Source of the DNA: Hypericibacter sp050729195
Lineage (GTDB): Bacteria; Pseudomonadota; Alphaproteobacteria; Dongiales; Dongiaceae
Assembly (NCBI RefSeq): GCF_050729195.1
Contig: NZ_JBOHKS010000084.1
Location: 1-5,941 of the forward strand
DNA length: 5,941 nucleotides
Reading direction: 5' to 3'
In this document: in pieces, positions 1-5,382 of the stretch
Numbering within the stretch: position 1 is the stretch's first letter
Layout: each line of letters opens with the position of its first letter
Program-made: the position numbers and the translations under genes
The notes under the pieces: generated by a model
The model's input: the letters and a program-made list of their open reading frames with translations, nothing else
What the model was told of the DNA's origin: nothing
The model's database searches: none

Positions 1-223
1 CCGGCTTGCCGGCCGCGGCGAAGATCGCGGCCGCCGTCTGGTGCGTGCGCGCCAGATGGCTCGCGATCCAGGCGGCGTCGGTGGGCAGGAGGCGCGCCCG
101 GCCGGCGAAACTGGCGAGGTTGGCGCAATCGGCCGGTACGTCGCGCTGGCCATAGATGCGCCCGCCATGGGAGGTCACCGGCGCATGCCGGATCCACCAC
201 CAGCGCGTGATCGGAACCGTCAT
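1..223 (-). CDS. Histidine phosphatase family protein, CobC-like (C-terminus cut by window edge)
   Basis: Only the first 74 residues are present; the gene continues past the left edge. The N-terminus reads MTVPITRWWWIRHAP. The RHAP stretch (residues 12-15) is the family's RHG-type motif, with His13 as the expected phospho-acceptor. It is followed by YGQRDVP (24-30), and the S-x-L-x-R-x-x-QTA pattern at residues 55-64 matches the second conserved block of phosphoglycerate-mutase-like phosphatases. The ATG at 223 has a GGAGA ribosome binding site 9 bases upstream (233-237). The gene starts 16 bases after the cobS stop on the same strand, so the two are almost certainly co-transcribed. In that context the likely role is alpha-ribazole-5'-phosphate phosphatase (CobC), removing phosphate in cobalamin lower-ligand assembly. 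Family membership is well supported. The cobalamin substrate is inferred from neighbours, because these phosphatases are hard to tell apart by sequence. Confidence 0.87.
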   Translation of the reverse strand, partial: MTVPITRWWWIRHAPVTSHGGRIYGQRDVPADCANLASFAGRARLLPTDAAWIASHLARTHQTAAAIFAAAGKP

Positions 224-239
224 CGGTTTCTGTCTCCGC

Positions 240-1073
240 TCAAATCGCCGCCGCGGCGATGGCGAGCACCGCGATCTCCGACAACTGCTCGACCGCGCCG
301 AGGATATCGCCGGTATAGCCGCCGATGAGGCGCTTGCCGAGCCGGGCCATCGCCCAGGCCACGATCAGGGTTGCCACCAATGCCACCGCCGCGACCACCG
401 GTCCCAGCGCGATCCAGGCGACGATCGCCGCGATCGCGAGCGCCACCAGCGCGTCGCCCTCGGCGGGTTTGCCGGCGCCGGCCGCGAGGCCACCGCTTTT
501 GGCCGCCGTGCCGCGCGCCATCACCAGCGTCATGCCGGCGCGGGCGAGTGCATGGGCGGCGATGAGCGCGGCGATGCCATGGGCCGTCGGCAATCCCGCC
601 AGCAGCGAGGCGCGCGCCATGACCGAGACGATCAGCGCCAGCACGCCATAGCTGCCGATACGGCTGTCCGACATGATCGCAAGGCGCCGGTCGCGATCAT
701 GGCCCCCGGCCAGCCCGTCGGCGCTGTCGGCCAATCCGTCCTCATGCAATGCCCCAGTCAGGAGACCGGTCGCGACGATGGCGAAGAGCGCGGTGCCCAG
801 GGGCGGCAGGCCGAGCTTCAGCCCCAGCGCATAGACCAATCCGCCGCCGAGACCGACAACCACACCGACCAGAGGGAAACAGCGCACCGCCGCCGCGAGC
901 GGCCGGGGCGCGATATCGCCTCGAATCGGCAGGCGGGTCAGGAAGGCCAGAGCGAGGCGGAGATCCTCGAACCAGGCCAGCGGATTCCACAGCGACGTGC
1001 CGGGCGCCCGAATCGGGTCGGACCCGGAGTCGGGCGGCGGCACGGGTTCATTCGGGGCGGCAGGATCTGGCAT
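240..1073 (-). CDS. cobS: Adenosylcobinamide-GDP ribazoletransferase (cobalamin synthase)
   Basis: This 277-residue integral membrane enzyme joins adenosylcobinamide-GDP to alpha-ribazole (or its phosphate), giving adenosylcobalamin (or its phosphate) and releasing GMP. Three family motifs are visible: HEDGLADSADG (residues 110-120), an acidic motif expected to bind divalent metal; MSDSRIGSYG (134-143); and GYTGDILGA (252-260). Hydrophobic segments lie at about 65-85, 93-108, 143-160, 163-185 and 207-242, fitting the multi-pass fold. Conserved sequence begins near Trp29 (WNPLAWFEDLRLALAFLTRLP region). The preceding ~28 residues are rich in Pro, Asp and Ser and look like a soluble, poorly conserved extension. 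No strong Shine-Dalgarno precedes the ATG at 1073, and there is no other ATG before the conserved part, so the exact start is less sure than the identity. A candidate promoter lies just upstream. The gene is divergent from cobT and leads into the phosphatase gene. Confidence 0.95.
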   Translation of the reverse strand: MPDPAAPNEPVPPPDSGSDPIRAPGTSLWNPLAWFEDLRLALAFLTRLPIRGDIAPRPLAAAVRCFPLVGVVVGLGGGLVYALGLKLGLPPLGTALFAIVATGLLTGALHEDGLADSADGLAGGHDRDRRLAIMSDSRIGSYGVLALIVSVMARASLLAGLPTAHGIAALIAAHALARAGMTLVMARGTAAKSGGLAAGAGKPAEGDALVALAIAAIVAWIALGPVVAAVALVATLIVAWAMARLGKRLIGGYTGDILGAVEQLSEIAVLAIAAAAI

Positions 1074-1114
1074 GGAGAATGTGTGAGGTTTTTCCCGCTG
1101 GCGCGGATGCGGGG

Positions 1115-1144
1115 GTTATAGGACAGTTGCCGCCCCCGAAGCAA
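1115..1144 (-). promoter_or_regulatory. Candidate sigma-70-type promoter for cobS
   Basis: Read on the minus strand, TTGCTT (1139-1144) and TATAAC (1115-1120) are separated by 18 bases and resemble -35 and -10 boxes. Transcription would begin near 1108, giving a leader of about 35 bases before the cobS ATG. That is too short to hold a cobalamin riboswitch. The AT-rich -10 stands out in an otherwise GC-rich region. This is a motif match by eye only. Confidence 0.4.
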
Positions 1145-1167
1145 AGCGCCCGGACAGGGGATCCGAT

Positions 1168-1203
1168 CCTGGCGTCGCAGCGGGGCCATTCCGCATCGCC
1201 AGG
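1168..1203. repeat. Imperfect inverted repeat (hairpin) in the cobS-cobT divergent gap
   Basis: CCTGGCG (1168-1174) is an exact inverted match to CGCCAGG (1197-1203). Inside it, GCGG (1180-1183) can pair with CCGC (1191-1194) around a 7-base loop, leaving an asymmetric internal bulge of 5 and 2 bases. The left arm overlaps a second small palindrome, GGATC-C-GATCC (1159-1169), so the two are mutually exclusive as RNA folds. It lies 92 bases before the cobT start. It could be an operator or a leader-RNA structure. No T-run follows on either strand, so it is not a standard terminator. Chance pairing in GC-rich DNA cannot be excluded. Confidence 0.4.
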
Positions 1204-1284
1204 CCAGCAGTTTCATCCCCGGCTTCACGCTGTCCTCGCGGGCGCCCTCGCCACTCCTCCGGTCCTCTCGACGAATCCCGCCTC

Positions 1285-1290
1285 AAGGTG
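1285..1290 (+). promoter_or_regulatory. Ribosome binding site of cobT (decides the start)
   Basis: AAGGTG sits so that its AAGG core ends 6 bases before the ATG at 1295. This matters because the cobT frame stays open for more than 500 bases upstream, into the antisense of cobS. An in-frame ATG at 1079 would add 72 residues unlike any CobT N-terminus. The site supports the ATG at 1295. Confidence 0.6.
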
Positions 1291-1294
1291 CCTC

Positions 1295-2335
1295 ATGCCG
1301 AACACGCCCGCGAACGACCGACCCGCCGCCAGCTTCGCCGAAATCCGCGCCGTGATCGCGCAATGGCCGGGCCCGGATCAGGCCTCGGGCACGCTCGCGG
1401 CGGCGCGCGAAGGACAGCTCACCAAGCCGCCCGGTGCCTTGGGCCGGCTGGAAGAAATCACGCACTGGCTCTGCGAATGGCAGGGCCATCACCCGCCGCG
1501 GCTCGATCGTCCGCGCGTCGCGGTCTTCGCCGGCAATCACGGTGTCGCCGCGCGCGGCGTCTCGGCGTTTCCGGCCGCGGTCACCAAGCAGATGGTCGCG
1601 AACTTCGTCGCCGGCGGCGCCGCGGTCAATCAGCTCTGCCGCGCGGCCGATGCGGAGCTCAGGGTCTATGAGATGGCGCTCGACGAGCCGACCGAGGATT
1701 TCTCGCGCGCGCCGGCGCTGAGCGAGGAGGAATGCGCCCATGCCATGAGCTACGGCATGATAGCGGTCGAGCCCGGCATCGATCTTCTTTGCCTCGGCGA
1801 GATGGGCATCGCCAACACCACCAGCGCCTCGGCGCTGGCGGCAGCCATCATCGGCGGCAATGGCCGCGACTGGGCTGGCCCCGGCACCGGCGTGACGGGC
1901 TCCGCACTCGAGAACAAGATCGCGGTGATCGACGAGGCCTTGAAGCTGCATCGCGCGCATTTCAAGGATCCGCTCGAGATCCTGCGCCGCCTGGGCGGAC
2001 GCGAGCTGGCGGCGATCGCCGGCGCCGTGATCGCGGCGCGCCTCGCGCGCGTACCGGTGTTGCTCGACGGCTTCGCCTGCACGGTGGCGGCCGCGGTGTT
2101 GCGCGGGATCGATCCCCGCGCGCTCGATCATTGCATGGTGGCGCATGTCTCGGCCGAGCCCGGCCATAAGCGGCTCCTGGAAGCGATCGGCAAGCGCGCG
2201 CTGGTCGATCTCGGCATGCGGCTGGGAGAAGGCTCGGGCGCGGCGCTCGCGATCGGATTGCTCAAGGCGGCGGTCGCCTGCCATACCGGCATGGCGACCT
2301 TTGCCGAGGCGGGCGTCAGCGGCAAGGACGGCTAG
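1295..2335 (+). CDS. cobT: Nicotinate-nucleotide--dimethylbenzimidazole phosphoribosyltransferase
   Basis: The 346-residue cytosolic enzyme moves the phosphoribosyl group of nicotinate mononucleotide onto 5,6-dimethylbenzimidazole, yielding alpha-ribazole-5'-phosphate for the cobalamin lower ligand. The length is typical of the family. Hallmarks in order: LTKPPGALGRLE (residues 42-53); the FAGNHGVAARGVSAFP block (78-93); GEMGIANTT (168-176); the GPGTGV loop (195-200); LLDGF (256-260); HVSAEPGH (284-291); and RLGEGSGAALA (309-319). Glu312 in this last motif corresponds to the catalytic base known from Salmonella CobT (Glu317). All expected key residues appear intact, so the enzyme should be active. 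The ATG at 1295 is supported by the AAGG ribosome binding site and the family N-terminus. The gene faces away from cobS across a 221-base gap and is followed after 13 bases by the glycosylase gene. It supplies the substrate used by the phosphatase and CobS encoded to its left. Confidence 0.96.
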   Translation: MPNTPANDRPAASFAEIRAVIAQWPGPDQASGTLAAAREGQLTKPPGALGRLEEITHWLCEWQGHHPPRLDRPRVAVFAGNHGVAARGVSAFPAAVTKQMVANFVAGGAAVNQLCRAADAELRVYEMALDEPTEDFSRAPALSEEECAHAMSYGMIAVEPGIDLLCLGEMGIANTTSASALAAAIIGGNGRDWAGPGTGVTGSALENKIAVIDEALKLHRAHFKDPLEILRRLGGRELAAIAGAVIAARLARVPVLLDGFACTVAAAVLRGIDPRALDHCMVAHVSAEPGHKRLLEAIGKRALVDLGMRLGEGSGAALAIGLLKAAVACHTGMATFAEAGVSGKDG

Positions 2336-2348
2336 GCTTGCGTCCCTC

Positions 2349-3563
2349 ATGACGATCCCCCGCAAGGCATCGGCTTCGGAGCTGCGCCGCTTCCTGCTCG
2401 ACCGGCAGGGGCTGTGGGGCGCGTTCTGGCCGGAAGCCCAGGCACCGGCGCGCGCGGTCGATCTCGCCATGTGGCAGATCGATTCGATCCGCATCACGGG
2501 CCTGCGCAATCAGGAGATCGCCTGGGCCGCGCGCAGCGCCTCGGCACCGTCGCATTTCTACGATCTGCTTTACGGTCAAAGCGCGCTGGTCGAGACCCAC
2601 TACCCGATCTTCGCCACGCGGCGCGACTGGCTGGCGCATATGTCGGAGAGCCTCGCCGACCCGGCGACCCTGCGCAGCCCGGTCACCAAGCGGCTGAAGA
2701 AGGTGATGCAGGAGGTCGAGGATTACATCCGCGCCAACGGACCCACGGGGCCGGGCAGCTTCAAGAGCCGGCGCATCGTCGGTGGCTTCAACACCATCAA
2801 GGAAACCACGCGCGCGCTCGAGGTGATGTTCGCGCAGCGCAAGCTGGTGGTGGCGGGACGCGACAAGAATTTCCAGCGCCTGTTCGATCTGACCGAGCGG
2901 CGCCTGCCGGAGCTGACGGCGCCGCCTTCGCCGCGCGCCAAGGACTGGCGCAAGGGCTATGAGGATTTCCTAATCCGCTCGGCGCTCCATGTGCTGAAGC
3001 TCGCCACGACCGAGCAGATCGCCCAGCGCACGCATCACCATTACGGACCCTGGCGGCCCGGCGGCGGCATCAAGCGCTGGCGCGAGCATGTGGCCCATGC
3101 GCTCGAGAGCGGCGTCGCCATCCCGGTGCAGGCGACCGACCTGCCCGACCAGCCGGTCTATTGGTATCTGCCCGAGGACGAGGCCGGCTGGAATGCGTCT
3201 GCTGTCAGCGATTCGCCGACGCGGCTCCTGGCGCCGCTGGACCATCTGCTCTACAGCCGCCCGCGCGCCAAGGCGCTCTTCAACCTCGACTACAAGTTCG
3301 AGGCCTACACGCCGGCCCATAAGCGGCGCTTCTATTTCGCGCTGCCGGTGCTCCAGGGCGAGCGGGCCGTGGGCATGGTCGACGGCAAGCTCGACGGCAA
3401 GACCTGGTGGCTGCGCCGGCTCGAGCTTGCCGAAGACGCCGATGCCGAACAGCTCGGTCTCGCGCTTCGCCGCTTCGCCGCGCTCGCCGGCGCCGAGCAG
3501 GTCGGCGTGCGCGCGAAAATCCCGCAACGGCTCAAGGATGCGGTGCGCGGGAAGGTGAAGTAG
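2349..3563 (+). CDS. ycaQ: Winged-helix DNA glycosylase, YcaQ (AlkX) family
   Basis: This 404-residue protein matches the HTH_42 / YcaQ family of DNA glycosylases, which remove bulky alkylated bases and unhook interstrand crosslinks; E. coli YcaQ is of similar length. The sequence shows MWQIDSIRI at residues 41-49, where Gln43-x-Asp45 is the QxD catalytic motif of the YcaQ branch (the AlkZ branch has QxQ). Also seen are the HFYDLLYG region (69-76), a basic stretch at about 112-143, and the C-terminal family signature LLAPLDHLLYSR (293-304), FNLDYKFEAYTPAHKRRFYFALPVL (311-335) and a GMVDGKLD strand (342-349). No signal peptide or membrane segment is seen, fitting an intracellular DNA repair enzyme. 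The ATG at 2349 is only 13 bases after the cobT stop and has no strong ribosome binding site, suggesting transcription with cobT and perhaps coupled translation. No functional link to cobalamin is evident. The family call is firm; the exact lesion range is not readable from sequence. Confidence 0.88.
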   Translation: MTIPRKASASELRRFLLDRQGLWGAFWPEAQAPARAVDLAMWQIDSIRITGLRNQEIAWAARSASAPSHFYDLLYGQSALVETHYPIFATRRDWLAHMSESLADPATLRSPVTKRLKKVMQEVEDYIRANGPTGPGSFKSRRIVGGFNTIKETTRALEVMFAQRKLVVAGRDKNFQRLFDLTERRLPELTAPPSPRAKDWRKGYEDFLIRSALHVLKLATTEQIAQRTHHHYGPWRPGGGIKRWREHVAHALESGVAIPVQATDLPDQPVYWYLPEDEAGWNASAVSDSPTRLLAPLDHLLYSRPRAKALFNLDYKFEAYTPAHKRRFYFALPVLQGERAVGMVDGKLDGKTWWLRRLELAEDADAEQLGLALRRFAALAGAEQVGVRAKIPQRLKDAVRGKVK

Positions 3564-3609
3564 GGGCTGCGCCCAGGCGTAGCGGCGTTGGATGTGCAGT
3601 CTTTACTCG
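3564..3609. other. Convergent intergenic gap, weak hairpin only
   Basis: The glycosylase gene and the ABC permease gene end facing each other across these 46 bases. The only structure seen is a short GGGC-TGC-GCCC hairpin (3564-3574), with a 4-base stem and no T-run on either strand. It may slow transcription, but I do not call it a terminator. Confidence 0.4.
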
Positions 3610-4428
3610 TCACTCCCCCATCTGCAGGAGCGCGCCGCGTTCGCGGGCGGAGCGGAAGGCGATGAGGTACACGCCGAGGCCGACGAGGATGTAGATGACG
3701 TTGAGCCCGACCGCGCCCCAGAACAGGGTGAGGTTGAAATGCTGGTGGAACAGCACCTCGCGCATGCCTTCGAACACATGGGTCGAGGGCAGGCACCAGG
3801 CGATCGGCTGCAGCCAGGCCGGCAGCACCGTCACCGGGTAATAGATCGCGCTGATGGGGGCGAGCAGGAAGATGATGAACCAGACGAGGTTCTCCGCGCC
3901 CAGCCCGTAGCGCATCAGGAGCGAGGTCGAGAGCATGCCGATGCCCCAGGCCATCATCACCAGGTTCACATAGAAGGCCAGCAGCGGCAGGCCCATATCG
4001 AAGATCGAGAATTTGTAGAGCAGGATCGCGAGCAGGGCCGCCGGCAGCACGCCGATCAGCGTGCGCACCACGCTCATCGCCATCAGCGCCAGGATATGCT
4101 CCGCCGGCCGCAAGGGACTGACATAGAGATTGGCGAGGTTGTGTGCCCACATCTCCTCGAGGAAGGAGAGCGAGAATCCGAGCTGGCCGCGGAACAGCAC
4201 GTCCCACAGCATCACGCCCGCCATCAGCACGCCGAAGGCCTGCGCCACATAGGAGCTCTGGGTATAGAAGAACTGCGAGACGAAACCCCAGATGATCATC
4301 TGCATGGTCGGCCAATAGGCCATCTCGACCAGCCGCGGCCAGGAGCTGCGCAGCACATAGAGGTGACGCAGCAGGATGGCGCCGATGCGCCGCGGCGAGA
4401 GGGCGAAATCCTGGAGGGTCATGCTCAT
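3610..4428 (-). CDS. ABC-2 type transporter permease
   Basis: This 272-residue inner-membrane protein has six predicted helices, at about residues 33-55, 62-80, 112-137, 146-170, 180-203 and 234-257, with a soluble N-terminus. The loop EEMWAHNLANLYVSPLRPAEH (91-111) resembles the coupling region between TM2 and TM3 of ABC-2 permeases. The segment APISAIYYPVTVLPAWLQPIA followed by PSTHVFEGMREVL (190-226) is the typical ABC-2 signature near helix 5. The start lies 5 bases after the stop of the ATPase gene, so the two form an operon and presumably one transporter, acting as a homodimer of each subunit. A second in-frame ATG lies two codons in (4422), and the choice between them is uncertain. ABC-2 systems usually export drugs, lipids or polysaccharides; nothing here identifies the substrate. 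No periplasmic binding protein is present, consistent with export. Confidence 0.92.
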   Translation of the reverse strand: MSMTLQDFALSPRRIGAILLRHLYVLRSSWPRLVEMAYWPTMQMIIWGFVSQFFYTQSSYVAQAFGVLMAGVMLWDVLFRGQLGFSLSFLEEMWAHNLANLYVSPLRPAEHILALMAMSVVRTLIGVLPAALLAILLYKFSIFDMGLPLLAFYVNLVMMAWGIGMLSTSLLMRYGLGAENLVWFIIFLLAPISAIYYPVTVLPAWLQPIAWCLPSTHVFEGMREVLFHQHFNLTLFWGAVGLNVIYILVGLGVYLIAFRSARERGALLQMGE

Positions 4429-4433
4429 GTGAA

Positions 4434-5210
4434 TCAGCCCGCTTCCGGCTTGGCTTCTTCGACCGCCGCCGCCACCCCATGCCCGCGCTCGCGCGCGATG
4501 TCGAGGAACACCTCCTCGAGATTGGCGCGGCCATAACGGCGCAGCAGATCCGAGGGCTTGCCGCGATCGACCACGCGGCCGCGGCGCATCATCAAGACCT
4601 CGCTGCAGAGCCGCTCGACCTCCGCCATGTTGTGCGAGGCCAAGAGGATCGTGGCGCCGGTCTCTTTGCGGAAGGTCTCGAGATAGCGCCGGACCCAGTC
4701 GGCGGTGTCGGGATCGAGCGAGGCGGTGGGCTCGTCGAGCAGCAGCAGCTCCGGACGGTTCAGCAGCGCCTTGGCCAGCGCCACCCGGGTCTTCTGCCCG
4801 GCCGAGAGCTTGCCGCAGGGACGATCCATGAATTCATTGAGCGCCAGCTCCTCGCCCAGCTCGGCGATGCGCCGAGTCGGATCGGCGACGCCATAGAGTG
4901 TGGCGAAGACCCGCATATTCTGGCGCGGCGTCAGGCGCTGCGGCAGGTCCACATAGGGCGAGGAAAAATTCATCCGGCCCAGCACCCGATAACGGTGCTT
5001 GAGCATGTCCTCGCCCAGGATGCGGATGCTGCCGGAAGTCGGAATCAGCAACCCCAGCAGCATGGCGATGCTGGTGGTCTTGCCGGCCCCATTGCCGCCC
5101 AGAAGACCGATGACGGTCCCTCTGGATGCCGAGAAGCTGAGCTCATCGACAGCGATCACGGGGCCGAAGCGCTTGGAGAGCCCTTCGACGAGAATGACGG
5201 GTTCGGACAT
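4434..5210 (-). CDS. ABC transporter ATP-binding protein (ABC-2 exporter)
   Basis: The cytoplasmic ATPase, 258 residues from ATG 5210, energises the permease encoded next to it. Numbered from that ATG: Walker A GGNGAGKTT (38-46, Lys44), signature LSAGQ (135-139), Walker B LLLLDEPT (155-162, with catalytic Glu160), D-loop SLD (164-166) and H-loop His193 in ASHNMAE. The C-terminal NLEEVFLDIA stretch (230-239) is typical of ATPases that pair with ABC-2 permeases. The Q-loop is unusual: where most relatives have a glutamine, this protein reads MNFSSPYVDLPQRLT (80-94). The frame also allows a GTG start at 5222, adding four residues. ATG 5210 was preferred because MSEPVILVEGLSKRFG is a typical N-terminus, but neither start has a clear ribosome binding site. 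The last ~18 residues (EERGHG to the end) are Ala/Glu-rich and probably disordered. Confidence 0.93.
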   Translation of the reverse strand: MSEPVILVEGLSKRFGPVIAVDELSFSASRGTVIGLLGGNGAGKTTSIAMLLGLLIPTSGSIRILGEDMLKHRYRVLGRMNFSSPYVDLPQRLTPRQNMRVFATLYGVADPTRRIAELGEELALNEFMDRPCGKLSAGQKTRVALAKALLNRPELLLLDEPTASLDPDTADWVRRYLETFRKETGATILLASHNMAEVERLCSEVLMMRRGRVVDRGKPSDLLRRYGRANLEEVFLDIARERGHGVAAAVEEAKPEAG

Positions 5211-5303
5211 GCGAAATCGCACTATGCCGCGATTCGGCGACTCCGGCTAGGCATGGCTACGGAAATTTCATCCCCGCCGGCATCGATCGGAGGCTGGGCG
5301 GCA

Positions 5304-5332
5304 TTGCGCTTCGGCGGCACGCGGGTTCAAAT
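5304..5332 (+). promoter_or_regulatory. Weak promoter candidate for the secreted-protein gene
   Basis: TTGCGC (5304-5309) and TCAAAT (5327-5332) are 17 bases apart and partly match sigma-70 boxes (3 of 6 and 4 of 6 consensus bases). This would place the transcript start near 5339, about 44 bases before the ATG at 5383. It is the best match seen in the 172-base divergent gap, but it is weak. Confidence 0.2.
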
Positions 5333-5360
5333 GGCGGCGGCTCACGCCCTGTTTCGGCCC

Positions 5361-5372
5361 CCCGGCGCCGGG
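5361..5372. repeat. 12-base perfect palindrome upstream of the secreted-protein gene
   Basis: CCCGGCGCCGGG equals its own reverse complement over 12 bases and ends 10 bases before the ATG at 5383, where a ribosome binding site would be expected. It could be an operator half-site pair or simply GC-rich coincidence. The region lacks a clear Shine-Dalgarno apart from the weak GGGT that overlaps the palindrome's right end. Confidence 0.5.
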
Positions 5373-5382
5373 TAATTCGCCC

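Noticed and set aside
755..772. A plus-strand stretch AGTCAGGAGACCGGT (756-770) closely resembles the B12 box of cobalamin riboswitches.
   Set aside because: It lies inside cobS on the opposite strand, where it encodes part of the conserved GLLTGALHED region. No GCCACTG-like or other riboswitch core element precedes it, and cobT starts more than 500 bases downstream. The match is most likely a coincidence of coding sequence, though a covariance search would settle it quickly.
156..1121. A 321-codon open frame on the plus strand opposite cobS.
   Set aside because: Its product is rich in Arg, Gln, His and Gly with no domain, and it mirrors the codon pattern of cobS. It is a GC-rich antisense shadow.
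1244..1262. TCGCCACTCC near the cobT start recalls the GCCACTG element of B12 riboswitches.
   Set aside because: No B12 box follows before the cobT ATG only about 45 bases away, and no upstream core elements are seen.
1079..1294. A 72-residue N-terminal extension of CobT from an in-frame ATG at 1079.
   Set aside because: The extension looks like translated intergenic DNA, CobT family proteins start near MPNTPAND here, and the ribosome binding site supports 1295.
1283..2509. A 408-codon open frame on the minus strand opposite cobT.
   Set aside because: The product is Arg/His-rich without motifs and overlaps a fully conserved cobT; it is a compositional artefact.
5321..5336. GCGGGTTCAAATGGC resembles the T-loop of a tRNA.
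   Set aside because: The flanking bases cannot form the 5-base-pair T-stem, and no acceptor, D or anticodon arms are present.
4479..5375. A 298-codon open frame on the plus strand opposite the ABC ATPase gene.
   Set aside because: The overlapped gene has all ABC motifs, while the plus-strand product has none.
5253..5375. A 40-residue reading frame (MATEISSPPASIGGW...) ending 7 bases before the secreted-protein start, as a possible leader peptide.
   Set aside because: It has no ribosome binding site and is the tail of the long antisense open frame of the ABC ATPase region. There is no evidence for translation.
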